A DNA stretch of 64,000 nt. It comes from Acanthochromis polyacanthus. Its lineage: Eukaryota > Chordata > Actinopteri > Pomacentridae. Made by a program: the position numbers and the translations under genes. This document shows positions 1 to 14,409 of this stretch, one piece after another. Within the stretch, counting starts at the first letter, position 1; the number at the start of each line of letters is the position of its first letter. The stretch is taken from NCBI RefSeq assembly GCF_021347895.1, contig NC_067121.1, forward strand, positions 34,335,974-34,399,973, written 5' to 3'. Under the pieces are notes generated by a model. The model made no database searches. It was not told the DNA's origin and saw only the letters and a program-made list of their open reading frames with translations.

Positions 1-608
1 ACGTTTGAAATCACTGTGAGGTTAAGTTGATGTGCAGGCTTGCAGTGCATCTCTCTCTAATCTTTCTGTCTCAGTAGCCAAGCCAAGCAGAGAATCTTTT
101 GGTCTGTCTGTCTTCCTTGCAGCCACTTCCAAGGCTGCAGTCTGAGATGATGTTATTGACCAACGTGAGAGTGAAATACAACTTTTTTTTTTCTGTTGGA
201 TAAACACCAGCAAGTAACAGTGTTTACAAGCTGCAGGTCATACAAGATAACCACGTCACGTGTGTTCATCTGTGCATGTATGGAATGAAACTCGTGCTTT
301 CTTGCAGCAACCTGTAGAGAACCTGTCCAGATAATATAAGAGTGTGATGGCGCTCTTCATGGGTGCATGTAATTTCAATGATTATCTATAGTCTCAGTCA
401 AGGTTGTGTTATGAATAGAATAGAAGAGAAGAGAATTCTTTCATTGTCATTGCAGTGTGGAACAAAATTTAGCAGCAATCAGACAGTGTTTCAAAAGTAC
501 AGTAAGAAATGTGCAAATCTAAACATCAAGCAGAGAAAACATTTTGTGCAAGTGTCTTACTGAGAGCAGTGTGATTTTATTTTATTTTTTTTTAAAGATA
601 GCTTCTTT

Positions 609-610
<2 letters not shown>

Positions 611-646
<36 letters not shown>
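611..646. repeat. (TA)n microsatellite
   Basis: An uninterrupted TA repeat of about 18 units. Confidence 0.95.
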
Positions 647-649
<3 letters not shown>

Positions 650-2212
650 GTATAACTGATGTTGCACTGCTGGAAACTGCACATTTGCTGAACTTACAAG
701 CTAAAGAAAGGCTTAAAGTCGTGCATAAATTACACAAAAAGTGCAGTTGTATATAAACATATGTAACCAAGAGTAGTTTCAATAAATACATATAAGAAGC
801 ATGAATCAACAGGTGCAAACATGTAGATATTTCTAGATTTTGTAAATTTAACAATGAATAAATGTGGACTGATGCAAGATGGATGCAGATGGAGATTATA
901 GGTGTAATTAAGCCTTCTGTTTTAAAGGAGAAATGATGTCAGGTGTGACCGTGTGGTAAATACAAATGTTTTCCGCGGTTCAGATAGAGAGGCGGCTCCT
1001 CGGCAGCATTTGGCTTCAGGTCTCAGAGAGGTCAAGACCATATCGGAACCTGTTTAACCCAATCTTTGTTGATATTTTAAAGCAAGTGGTTGCCTCGTGG
1101 TCATTTTGAGATTCCCTGCATGCCACTATTTAAATGTCAGGGGTACATGGGCAGGACATTCGAAAATTCCCCCTATTTTCAAATCCTAATGTTAACAGGA
1201 TTGTACCAGTGACCTGTCCAGGATGTAGACTGTTATCATCCATCATCTTCCTCATCTTACCTCAACTGCCTGCCTGTGCATATATATGTATGTATGTATA
1301 TATATAAAGCCTCCAAATGAAATTGTTGCTGTTTCCCACATTTTACTTTTTTCACCTGAAGTATATCAAACTGTGCAGAAAAATATCACCGTCATAATTT
1401 CTCCTTTCCAGCAGCGTCGTAAAAAAAAAAAAACTCTTCTTGCTGAAAGTCAGTGTGAAAAAGGCTTCATAAATAACTCTCCAGTCTTAATGTGAGGTGT
1501 GAGGAAAGTTTTCAGGTTCAATTTCAATGATTTCCAGACGTGACTCTCAGATGCCGGATAAAAATGAGCACCTGATTGCATTTCTCAGACCCTCTGGAAT
1601 TATGTAACGCCGTGCACTTTGCAGACAAGAAGCGTGCACGACGTCAGGCATTGTTGATTTCCTTTTAGGTCTTCTCCTTCCTCAACGAATCGGAAAATTG
1701 ACGCTTTTTGTCTCAAGAAGAAGGATCTCTCATCTCAGTAAATCCATGTCCGGCGTGCAGCCTGCCTCCAGGCCGCAACAACACCTCGTGTTAATTAAAG
1801 CCGACCTGTGGATTTGCCTGCTCTGCACCGGCGCATTCTGGGGGGAAAATCGAGTGCTTGATTCTTAAAACCGTTTGACTAATTTCATCTGGCTCCAATG
1901 CTCGGTTGTAGTTGCAGAGAGTAATAATGATTACGGTGATAACCTAAACAATTAGGTAATAGGCAATAATTTCCAATAATTGTTATTCACTAATTAAGTT
2001 TTACATCTTCAGAGCCCAAATAAGAGATGGAGGAAATGAAATGAAAGGAGAAACTAATTAAAATGGAGGTGGCTAATACCAGCGTGCTTTTTATCCTTTT
2101 ATTTTTTCTATCCCTCTGTTTCTCTTTCTCTGTATTAATATTTCATCTAAAGTTCAGTGCTTTCTGCTTCAATAGACAGTAAAATCACTGCTAGAAACAT
2201 TGCTCTAAGTCA

Positions 2213-2214
<2 letters not shown>

Positions 2215-2248
<34 letters not shown>
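2215..2248. repeat. (TC)n microsatellite
   Basis: An uninterrupted TC repeat of about 17 units followed by pyrimidine-rich DNA. Confidence 0.93.
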
Positions 2249-2253
<5 letters not shown>

Positions 2254-5200
2254 TTCTCTTTCTCACTCACAGCTCTCCTTCATTCACTTTCAGTCCCATG
2301 TCGTATTTTTCCAGTTTTTTTTCTCTTTTCCTTCAGCTGGCGTTCATACATTTCTCCGTTTCTCTCGTCTCTCACAGTATCTCACAGGTGGAGGCGAATG
2401 TCAGCGGCGAGTCGAACTGGTTTGAGCCAGTCGCAAACTCCACTTTCCCTTCTTTTAGCCACATCAGTCAGCCATTCAGCCAACCAGCCTGCCTGCCTCC
2501 CTAACTGCTTGCCACTTCGTCATTTTATCATTTTGTCAGTGCACTCCAGAGTCAGTCAACGTGAAGCTTTTTAGCCACTTGATATCTGGGAGTAGACTGG
2601 AGCTGGTGCTCGCATTCTTCTTGTAACCTTGAATATACAGTGTGTGACTTCTTCGAAAACCTCCAAGATGTTGCTGCAGAATGCTCTATTATGTGTACGA
2701 GATGCGTCCGTGCATCAATTTATCCTGCACTTAAAGAAATCAGCGTCGGTTCAGGCCTGACACGAGGTGATAGAGTCGACTTTGTTTAGCGCTGTTTGCA
2801 CTCAGGTACCTGGGTTTCCCCACGCCGCCGTGCAAGTTCAGGCGCCGACATACTAATGGATTAATGGACACACACATATGCACACACACTCAGGCACACC
2901 CAGCCTTCTCCTCTTCCTCCGTCTGGCATTAGAACGGAGCTCGGTAATGGCTAATGGCCTACCTACTCTGTACAAGGCGAGTTAAACAGCAACATGCCGT
3001 GCTTCATACCGCTTGCCCTGGAGCCAGTAAAGGAAGAGGTCTACTCTATTTCATTATTAACCCCATTAGCACCCAGATAGAAGGCGTCACTTTCGCTTTC
3101 TCTCTCTCGCTGCGTGTGGTTTAATTTAACCCCAAAGTGGCTCGGGAAGAATAAAAATTCCGCCTAGACAGCTGTTTTCATCCCTCCATCCCTGCCTCGA
3201 CTATCACTCTCTCCTCTCGTGATGATGCCTAAATCACGCTCCAGCTCGCCTTCATCCTTTCTCTTTCGTCTCTCTGGCCTTTTCCCTTAAGCCCTCTCGG
3301 GTATAAGTGCCTGTGTGATGGACTCGCTCTAAACGAATGCAGATTTTATTCAGGCTATTTTCAAAACCAGTGCGTGCGCTTTAGCCAGCTAGACATTTTT
3401 TTAATGACTCCCCTAACTCGATGCCTTCCACCACCGGCACCACCATCACAAGAAACACGCCTCCCTCCGCCTCAGATAAGATGTGGCAGAGTCACATCCT
3501 CTTATTTTCTTTTACCCCCCCCTTTCCTCCTCCAACACATCTCTTTTCCTCCTTGGAGTGTTTTTCCAGCTCAGGCCCTGATCCACTCTTGTCTTCAAAA
3601 AGTGGTTCCCCACTGGTTTTCACCTTCGTCATTCCTCTCGTGTTTCATCTTTCATTTCGCGTTTATCCATCCTTCAACAGTCGCCACCTCTTCTTTTACA
3701 ACCCACCGAGTCCCCCGCCCTTCTCCATCCAGTAGTTTGTCAATTTAAGCTGTTTTTCTGCACTTTTAAACCTATATTACACTACCGCCTGCCTAATTAA
3801 CACTCACCACCTGTCATTCTGCTTCATTTCCAGCTAATCCCCTTGCCAGCGTGGCCCCCAATTCATCCGATCACCTGCGAAAAACTGGCAGTCCCCAGCC
3901 AATTGTAACGTCCCCTTAGTGAAATTCAGCCTGACAGCAGTCATGGGGATTCAGAACAGCCTCGTAGCGACGAGGTGAGAAAGAGACATGAAGAGAGTGT
4001 CTTCTTTTCTGTGAAAAAGTGCCTGAGTACAGCACAGGAAGGCTTTCGATCTTCTCTCCCTGGCACAATTATGGCCAGCTCAGTAGGGAGCACCTACATT
4101 AGTGAGACGTGATGCATTGAACTGCCGTGCCCATGCTGCTTCCTCACAGCCCGCTCTAATGGTTTTACCTGCGCGAACAAAGGCGAATGACAGGCCACAG
4201 CCGCTCTCTATTTTGATCCAATGTGTGATTTTATCAGGGACCAGTGCCGCTTTTTTAGGTCCTTTATGTGCACAATGAGCTGGGATTCTCTGCCTGCCAC
4301 TCACCTTTTCACCGTCCTCCCTCCTCTGCTATGCCCCCCCGTCGGATCTCCCTCTTTTATTTCTCCCCCGGTCCATCACAGGTGGGAATGGTGTATGACT
4401 TGTGTTGCCAGCTGCTCTCCTGTGTGAGCAGAAAGCTGATAATGACTAGGTCTAGCCTACTTTACCAACATCACACCTCCTTTTGTCACTCTTCTCTTGA
4501 GTGCTCCCTGTAAGTGACAAGTGTGTATGAGTGAGAGAATGTGAGGCTCTGGAGGACTTTGTTTTGCTGCTGTGTACGTGAATGAAAAAAAACCCACACA
4601 CGACAGGGACTGTTGTGCGTCACTTATCCATACAATAGCCCAAATCAATAGAAACCGCAGTCTGACTTGTAAATAACTTCCCTAATTTACTGTCTCATTA
4701 GCAACAGGCCTGTTTATATTCGAATTGTCTTTGTCTCAGCCTTCTGGTGCTGTGTCAGTCCCAGATGGTAGGCATGGTAGTCACACCACATAAACTGGCA
4801 TTTAGCACTGATTCATTGGCACACGCTGTCCCTTTTAGTGGGCAGACCCCTGCGAGGGCACGTGGGTGTTGGCATACTCTGTCAGCAGCAGAATAAATTT
4901 ACTTAAAGGATTGTTGCTCACACGCTGATTCTCAGTGTTTAGTCATGTAACATGGACTCGTTTTATATGATCAGTCATTTCTTCTTGTATCAGGTAGTAC
5001 AACCAATTTATGGAAGCATTACACTGGCATAAAATGTGACCATTTAAGTTGTTATTGCAACCCCAGAGGCGTTATCGTGCTGTTGAAAAAGCCTCCACTC
5101 TTGAAGAAAGGTTTCCACCTGCCTGCAGGAATTTTGCTGCTATTCAGCCACAAGCGCATTAGTGAGGTCAGGCACCGATGGTTTCTGATAAGGCTTCACT

Positions 5201-5458
5201 CGGCACTCAGCGCTCTAATTCATCCCAAAGGTGTGCCGGATGGGGCTGAGGTCAAGGCTCCGGGCAGGCTGGTCAAGTTATTTCACACCGGACTATGAAA
5301 TCATTTCTCTTTGGACTTGACCTCGTGTATTTGTGTTGAAAGGATTCTCACAACAACTGTTATGACAAAATGGAAAGCACACTGCAGTCAAAAATAGCAT
5401 TTTATGTAGCAGTATAAAAAATTGCACAAATTTTGATGAACAGCCTGGAGCACAACTA

Positions 5459-6284
5459 CAGGGGGTCCTCAACTTACGTTGGGGTTTTGTTCCTAGGGAT
5501 CAACAAAAATCGATTTTCGCCTTAAGTCAGAACTCGAAAGTGTAAACAAAGCCGTTACGCACATCACGATATCGATCAGTTCTTCATCAAAGTCACGAAT
5601 ACCAATGACGTCCATGCATGTATGACTCATTTTAAAAGACGATAACAGAACATTGTAAAGGAATGATGTTGTTTTTGATGTTGAGGTTTCAATGTTTATT
5701 GTTCAGTACGAGATTTACCTAATGCCAGTGAACGTGCCATGTTTAGTTAGCTCACCTCGGATTGGTTCAGTGTCAGCAGTAGTGTGTGTCCCGAGCGAGA
5801 AAGAGCCGGGAACGGTGACTAATTCTAGAGCTAAGTTATAGAGTTTGTGTAGTTATATTGACGTTTGCTGTGACACACAGTAGCCTGTGTGAAAGTTCAA
5901 TAAATGACCAGAGAATGGGAAAAAGTCTCACTCATTCAGCACAGAGGGTTGCTACAATATGCTGCACTGTTTTTTTACAACTTGACTGATGTTCGTGAGC
6001 GTTTCGCCCTGTTCCCAACATTTTGTTCTTTCTAGTTTCAATTCCATGGAGATGGCTTTCCTTTTCTTCAAAGCATCAGAAGAGTCTGACTTGCCACAAT
6101 GAACAGCAAAAAGTTAGTGAATGTAGTAGCACAATCCAAGGAGGTGAATGTAAACAAAGCCATCTTGCAGCTCCGCGTCACGGCGTATTCATCCTCCCAG
6201 ATCGCCACCTCGTTCCACATAACCGGTTCTGATGTAATGACAAAGCGCTGTAGGTCGATGACGTTGGAAACCGAGGACCTCCTG
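5459..6284. mobile_element. pogo/Tigger-like non-autonomous DNA transposon (826 bp)
   Basis: The ends are CAGGGGGTCCTC on the left and its near-complement GAGGACCTCCTG on the right. Both are followed outward by TA (5457-5458 and 6285-6286). TA duplication plus a CAGKGGTCCTC-type end fits the pogo/Tigger branch of Tc1/mariner. No transposase is intact; a short frame inside (from 6099, MNSKKLVNVV) is not recognisable. Confidence 0.65.
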
Positions 6285-6789
6285 TATTTATTTTACTTGT
6301 ACTGTCGTATAACTCTGATATTAGTCAGTATTAGGGATTCACAATGGTATCGCCATCATCAGTATCGGCTACTACAACAAAATGAGCATTGACAGGGAGC
6401 CTGTCATGTAAAAAAAATTGGTTTTGTTTGAAAACGTTTAAATATGGCATGCTTTGTATGTAGTTTAAGTAGCATATTTTATTCTGCCGAGTAATTGTGT
6501 AAAGTATTGTATTTTTTATCTGCACTGGCAAGTGGGCCTTCATAATACAAGTAGGCATGAAAAAACTTATTCCACTACCACTGATGAAAAAAGTGCATTT
6601 ATCATTATCAACAAAAATGAACTGGAAAATATCCTGGATTCATCCATCAGTAAAACATCAGAGGATGATTAAATGTTTGATCCTAATTTTATATGAGTTA
6701 TAATTTTCTTGAACTGTCTTTTATTTTATTGCCTGTATTTTTTAACTTTTCCTACCAGACATTAGTTTTTATATAATCATTTCTTTCCC

Positions 6790-6890
6790 TGCTTTTAAAC
6801 CTAATGGTTCATTTGCTGCTGATGTGACGTACTTTGTAGCGTGCTTTGAAAAGTGCTATTTAAATAAGCTTGACTATTATTATTAACATT
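6790..6890 (+). repeat. LINE/SINE 3' tail-like repeat
   Basis: The sequence tgctttgaaaagtgctattt followed by aaataagcttg and an att-rich run resembles the 3' end of fish L2/CR1-type retroposons (gcgctttgaaaagcgctata pattern). The boundaries are not visible. Confidence 0.4.
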
Positions 6891-7776
6891 TCAAAAATAA
6901 CACCATGCCAATTTCCTGATTCTTTTTCCACATTCTGAATTCTTCCCGTTCTTTAAGAAATGCATGAAATGACTCTGTCTCCCGTAGTATAGTGCTGCAT
7001 TTATTGTATGTGCTGCTGTGTATTTGTGCCGTTCTGTGACTCTGGAGTCTTGCATGTGTTTGGCTTTGGGCAACAAAAGCATTCGATTCAACATTCACTT
7101 CCAGTTTTTCGCTTCATTTCGGGAAAACGAGTTGTAAACACAGCATTGACCTTTTGTCATATCAAATCCAAATATCACATGAATGTCCATATTAAATGTG
7201 TTGGAAATGTGTTTCTGGCTACTTGGTTAATGTACGTCCAATATTCACTTCAGTATAACTTTGTTGTTTGGTTTCTACCAGCTCCTGAGGGAAATATCTG
7301 CCTCTTTAACTGCTAAATGCTTCACCATCAGCCACAGCTCACTGTGTCTGTGTCCTGTTTGGTGCAAAGCGGTGGGTTTTTAGACCATTTTCACTGAGAG
7401 CAGCTGCCTGCTGCTCCTGAAAATGGTGTTATGAGAGCAGTGAGAGTGAAGGCAAACAGCACAGAGTTGTGTGCTGGACAGCTAAACAATAAGCTAAAAG
7501 CTCTAAAGCTGAGGGAGACTGCAGATTTGAGTGATAATCCTCGACACAGTGGGTTCCTCACTGCAGGCCACTTCTTTCACTTTGTTTTGACTTTCCAGTT
7601 TGGTAAAAAAAAATAAAAAAATAAATCAAGGTGAAGGAAAGATTGCAGTTCAGGCTAAATTTTAATAATGCGAATATTATCAAGTTTATATTAGCTTTTT
7701 TAGTGTTAAACCAAGACAAACTTTTCCTATACTGGTGTCTGAAACCTAAACGGCCATAAAGACTTAATTTTGCTCA

Positions 7777-8030
7777 AGTCAAATCAAGTCAACAAACAGT
7801 TTTTATATGGCACATTTACATTTTAGGGTTAAGAGTATGCATTATTACAAAGAATACAAATTAACTGGTAGCTTATATATTAAGGTTAAAAAATATACAG
7901 AGAAACCCAACAAACCCCTTGGGGAGAGTAGAGAGGAAGAACTGCCTTTTTGACAGGAAGAGACCTCCAGCAGAACCAGACTCCGGAAGGATGGCCGTTT
8001 GCCTCGCCAGGTCAGGGTTAGGGTAATAGG
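7777..8030. repeat. Common fish interspersed repeat (fragment)
   Basis: caggaagagacctccagcag followed by aaccagactccggaaggatgg matches a dispersed repeat that I know from many fish genomes, preceded by a tcaagtcaaatcaagtcaac stretch. No termini or target duplications are clear. The long reverse open frame across 7845-8306 is an artefact of this repeat. Confidence 0.45.
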
Positions 8031-9880
8031 GAGCGAGAAATAAAAACAAACACGAGAACAAAAACCTCTCAAAATGTACCTCCGGAGACACATAGGTAAA
8101 GTTATATCCAGTAGTGCACGCAAGCACCACACAAAACCCATCCAGATGAAGAGGTAGCCAATGATGGAGCACACTGTGAGATTAAAAAGAGGTAAAGCTA
8201 TGGAAGTAAAGTCAAAAGAAAGGTCAGAGTTTAATGCTCTGAATCTCAAACAGTGCTGAGTTGCTCTCGTCGCATATTTACTCACTGCACCAGATGGAAA
8301 AACCATAGTTAAGAGTAGCGAGAACTCAAAAATGTCTTTTATGCCACGTAATAAAGTTAAAGTGCCTTAAATTACACTTAATAATAATAATAATAATAAC
8401 AATAATAAGTCAAGAATCAACATGTACAATATTTTTCCAGCGCCCACTTGTGATAATAGATACTCACACATGCTATTATGACATTTTATTTTGTGTCCAT
8501 ACTCTTGTCTGTGCTGTGTAAAAGCAGCCTGACGTTCGACTGAAAAACTCTTTGAATTTTCCTCACATGACTGTTGCCTTCAGCTGATGGACTAATGCCT
8601 TCAAGGTTGCACCGAGAAGCCGAGAATTTTTTGCTTTTCACTAAACCTTCGTACAACAAGCTGTTTATTTTTGCCAAATTTTTAAATGAGACCTGTAGAA
8701 TAAAGAATGTGAACTGAGTGAAACCAATCGATGCGGCAAAGCAGGATGATAAAAAGGCATCTATGAGTGGACATGAAAAAGTTCAAAAACACAGGATAGT
8801 ACAACAAAATGAACAAGTTGTCGGTGAAAATGGTGCAAATATTTTATGTACGAACATTTTTCGGGGGCTTGGCAGAAACGTCAATACACACTGTTTCCCC
8901 GTTATGTTGATAAAACATCTTAAGAGCAGAATTACGTTTATCTCAGGATATATTTTCTGTTGCATTTATGTTGATTCTATGAGGCAGAGCTGCATGAAAA
9001 GCTTCCTTTTATGTGATATAAATAATTTGCACTGCAGTGTTTGATCGATGTAGAGCTGTTGCACAATTCATAGAGAAATCGACTGCTTTGGGTATTGAAC
9101 AGGAATCGAATGATTAAGTGTAGTAGCAGAGAGCAGTAATGGCACAGTTATATCCAGTTTAACTCTGATTATTGAGTAGTAGGTTTTCTTTTTATGAACA
9201 ACGGTGCTGTGGGAGTTTGCTTCGCTCATGGACTCTTCGAGTAGTGCTTCTAACTGACCTTTAACCACTTGATGCGATTCTTATTCTTTCCAAAAAGGAG
9301 TCATTAGTCTGTGAGTTACAGTAAGTATATAGAAACCTGTCATTACATTCAGTACATTACAGCGTTAAGCAGTGGGAAACTCTAGTGGAGCACCTGGAGT
9401 AAATTGCACAAGAGGAGGTGGAAGCAGTGGGGTTAATATATAATTGAGGGACTTTTAAAGTCCATGGGATATATCTCGCATATTTTTTTATTAAAAGTAA
9501 AAGAACTAATGTTTTTTTCATGTTCATTATGATCATATCTTTACAAACTCCATAATTATTTATTATGGAAATAATCACTTATTAATAAAAAATGACTGGA
9601 TATCACTAAAATGTCAATAAGCATGTGAATTTAATAGCAACGTCCTTCTAATTAGCTAAACAATAATATAATGATCTTATTCAAACATTATTTTGATTGT
9701 TTTTTTTTTTTTATGAAGTTGAGGTAATCATGACATGATCTTTTTTTGGCAATTTATCCAATTTAAAATGGAAAATAACAAGTTGTATCTGTGTCCAAGA
9801 AATCACTTTCAGCTAAGTTTCCCTTTATAAAAACATCTCTCAAGGAAGTGTATTAATTCCAGATCACATGACCTGCTCCA

Positions 9881-10174
9881 CATGATGTCATTTCCTCCTG
9901 AAGAAAAGGCTGGCAAGACTCCAAGGCTTTCTGAGATAAAGTAGTGTGTGAGTCAAGTGTGGATTTATGGCATGTCAACAGGTTAAATACAGTATCTTGA
10001 TAAATAACTTTCAATTTCAATTTTACTCAAATGTACCTATAATATTTTAGAAGAATCTTTGTGTAAAAATGCCATGTGGTGTTTGGTTATAGGCGGCCAT
10101 GTTGATTTTAGGCCTGAAAGCAGCAAAAATATCAACTATGTTGCAAAAAGTCCCACAATTATATATTGACCCAG
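9881..10174 (+). repeat. Dispersed repeat, copy 1
   Basis: It shares about 290 bp with 28200-28517 in the same orientation, from catgatgtcatttcctcctg to tatatattgacccag, with substitutions and small indels. It ends 15 bp before the Tc1-like transposon. The family is unknown. Confidence 0.75.
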
Positions 10175-10191
10175 TTGTTTTCCAGTAGATA

Positions 10192-10404
10192 CACACGTGG
10201 ACAAAATTGTTGGTACCCCTCAGTTAAAGAAGGAAAAACCCACAATTCTCACTGAAATCACTTGAAACTCACAAAAGTAACAATAAATAAAAATTTATTG
10301 AAAATTAAATAATCAAAAACAGCCATTACTTTTGAATTGTTGATTAACATAATTATTTAAAAAAACAAACTAATGAAACAGGCCTGGACAAAAATGATGG
10401 TACC
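10192..10404 (+). repeat. Left terminal inverted repeat of the Tc1-like transposon
   Basis: 213 bp, the inverse complement of 11614-11827. The outer direct repeat is at 10198-10217 and the inner one at 10385-10404. Confidence 0.93.
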
Positions 10405-10470
10405 TCTATAAAAGATTGAAAACTATTTGACCAGAGTGACATGATTAACTCAGGTGTGTCATTTAATTGA

Positions 10471-11607
<1,137 letters not shown>

Positions 11608-11613
11608 GTTATG

Positions 11614-11827
11614 GGTACCATCATTTTTGTCCAGCCCTATTTCATTAGTTTGTTTTTTTTAAATAATTATGTTAATCAACAATTCAAAAGTGATGGCTGA
11701 TTGTGATTATTTAATTTTCAATAAATTTTTATTTATTGTTACTTTTGTGAGTTTCAAGTGATTTCAGTGAGAATTGTGGGTTTTTCCTTCTTTAACTGAG
11801 GGGTACCAACAATTTTGTCCACGTGTG
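11614..11827 (-). repeat. Right terminal inverted repeat of the Tc1-like transposon
   Basis: 214 bp, starting 6 bp after the transposase stop codon. The inner direct repeat is at 11614-11633 and the outer one at 11802-11821. Confidence 0.93.
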
Positions 11828-11870
11828 TAAATCAAGTTAAGTAAAAAAGAAAGAACTGGTGTGTAAGGAG

Positions 11871-12226
11871 GCTGCACAGTGGTGTAGTGGATAGTACTTT
11901 CGCCTTGCAGCAACAAGATCCCTGGTTCGAGTCCCAGGGTGGGCCTGGGATCTTTCTGCATGTTTTCCCTGTGCATGGGTGGGGTTTCTCCGGGCACTCC
12001 GGCTTCCTCCCACAGTCCAAAAATATGCTGAGGTTAACTGATTATTCTAAATTGCCCGTAGGTGTGAATGTGAGTGTGATTGTTTGTCTGTATATGTAGC
12101 CCTGAGACAGACTGGTGACCTGTCCACGGTGTCCCCTGCCTTCACCCGAGTCAGCTGAGATAGGCTCCAGCACCCCCCATGACTCTAGTGAGGATAAAGC
12201 GGTGTATAGAGAATGGATGGATGGAT
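11871..12226 (+). mobile_element. tRNA-headed SINE with 13-bp target duplication
   Basis: The 5' part looks like a tRNA gene promoter: an A-box-like tggtgtagtgg and a B box ggttcgagtcc. A conserved body follows (ggcttcctcccacagtcc, tagccctgagacagactgg) and the 3' end is an atgg-type tail. The exact direct repeat ggtgtgtaaggag flanks it at 11858-11870 and 12227-12239, which is the mark of target-primed insertion. It lies about 30 bp beyond the Tc1-like transposon. The family is widespread in fish, but I cannot give a certain name. Other copies in the window lie at 38.5-39.7 kb and 47.4-47.5 kb. Confidence 0.85.
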
Positions 12227-13446
12227 GGTGTGTAAGGAGTAGTCTGGAAAGCAGCAGCAGCAGCAGATGGTAACGGGGTCAGTTTACAGTCTTTATAAGC
12301 AGAAGGCCCCAGTGAGCTTAATGCTGCTGTCACACTTGCTGCTTGTAATATGTGCAGAGCAAATGCTGCGGTGCTAGCTAGCATCTAACCACTTAAGCAT
12401 GTTTAACTATGAAAAAACAAATCCCGTTTGAATGTCAGCGCTGAAGTTGTGTCACTGCTGTTATGCAATCTCCACTGAGAATTGGCGGGCAAAATAAATA
12501 AATATCAAAAAAAAAATCTCACAGTCATTACAGCAGCAGCCAGAGAGAGAAAGCACCAATAAACTAATAACAAATTTGATTTGTTTGCAGAACCGAATTC
12601 CTCACAGACAATAAAAGAAGCAATTAATACAAAGCAATCAGGTAGAAGTGGAGATCATAGCTGGGGAAGTGGTGTTATTATGAAAGGTGGCTTATTGAAA
12701 AATGTAAAAACACTTTGATTCACTGTGGTTTCGTCTTGATCAAGAAGGAATTTGTTCTAAGCCTTTTAAATCCGTCTTGGCTGTTGTTGTTTTTCAGACT
12801 TTTCTTGCCTCTCTGCCTCTGAAATCACAACATGTTGATTCTTAACTCCACCACTCTTTGTCACAAGACAAGGTTACAGATTTCTTTTTGTTCTCCTTCT
12901 GCCTTCTCTATTCATCATCGCTGCGCATTGTTAAATCTTTGATACGCGATCTAAGGTTACGTTTCCCTCAAATGATCCGGTGCAGTTTGAAAACGTCCCT
13001 AAATAGCTCCAGTTACAGACAGATGACACCTAGAGGGTGACTCTGTCTGTCACTGGTAATTTGTAGCAGTGTTCGGTTTCTGCAGAAAAGGAGCTTCCAT
13101 CTTTCCCTGAAGACAGCAAAGTAATTAAGTAGGAGTAACTTGAAGAGAAAAAGGAAATTAATCAAAGTCAGTAGTTATAAGAACGAAGCGTCGTAAATCA
13201 CTGTCTGGATCGCTTTGCCGATTTTCAATCTTCAAATATTTGTTATAGTAGATATCAGTAGAGTGATCAGTGTGCACTTAAACTTAAAGACTTTATCCTG
13301 CACACACTCTAGAAGCAGCTGTAGATTCCAATCAATATTTTGAACACATACCTCTGTAACGCAAGATAAAACCACTTGATGCCTTTAAAGAGCTTCTTCC
13401 TCAGACAAAAGACACGAAAGATGACAGATTAAATCCAGCCGATGTA

Positions 13447-14409
13447 CACTACCGTTCAAAAGGTTGGGGTCACCCAGTCGATTTCATGTATTTGTTGTGG
13501 CATTTTATGATTGAACAAATGATAAAATCAGATGAATAGGATGTGTGAATCAAATTTAAGAGCAAATAATGATAAGACTGGAAGACCTAATGTGCCAAGT
13601 GAAGTTATGAATACACTAAATAATCCTGTCAGGACAGGAAGTGCATGCCCTCTTTTCGTCTCTGCCCGAAACCTAGGTCACGCTGAGCTAGACAGAAATA
13701 ATGCCAATCTAACAGAAATAAAAAAGAGGAGGTGGTTTAACTTTGATAAGATTACATCATATACATCTTGGGTCTTCAGACAATGGGTTGTGGCTTTCCT
13801 GAATGGAAGAGGAGTGCTTAGGAGAAGTTTGCGCAGGTATAAAAGACGATGTAACGCTTTGTGTAGTCAGTTACAATCTACAAGATTTTGCTCAATATGT
13901 TTGTTCTTACAGCCTCTATGTTGACTAAACATTATTCGCACCAAACTCTGATGATTGCTTGAAGACGCTTTCTTGAGAACTTTCTGAAGAAACCAACATT
14001 TGATCCAGATTTGATTTTCGATTCTGTGTTTGACAAAGCTGCCTGATCATCACTCGTCCTTAGCAGGCAGACTCAGTCACAACATTTTCCATGAAAACTC
14101 TTACTTTTATTCATGTGCTAACATAATTGCATAAGGGTTTTCCAATCATCAGTTAGCTTTTCAACACCATTAGCTAACACAATGTAGCATTAGAACGTAG
14201 ACATGATGGTTGCTGTAAATGCTCCTCTGTACCCCTATGTAGGCAGTCCATTAAAAATCAGCCATTTTCAGCTAGAATAGTAATTTAGCACATTAGTAAT
14301 GTCTAGACTGGATTTCTGATGAATTTAATGTCATCGTCTGTGAAAAAAATGCTTTTCTTTCAAAAATAGAGACATTTCTAAGTGACCCCAAACTTTTAAA
14401 TGATAGTAG
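13447..14409. mobile_element. Degenerate Tc1-like element
   Basis: The left end cactaccgttcaaaaggttg and the right end (inverse of agtgaccccaaacttttaaa) form the terminal inverted repeat typical of a very common fish Tc1 family (TACACTACCGTTCAAAAGTT type). TA precedes the left end; the right TA has mutated. The interior has no usable transposase frame. The 130-codon frame at 13532-13924 shows no catalytic motifs. Confidence 0.7.
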
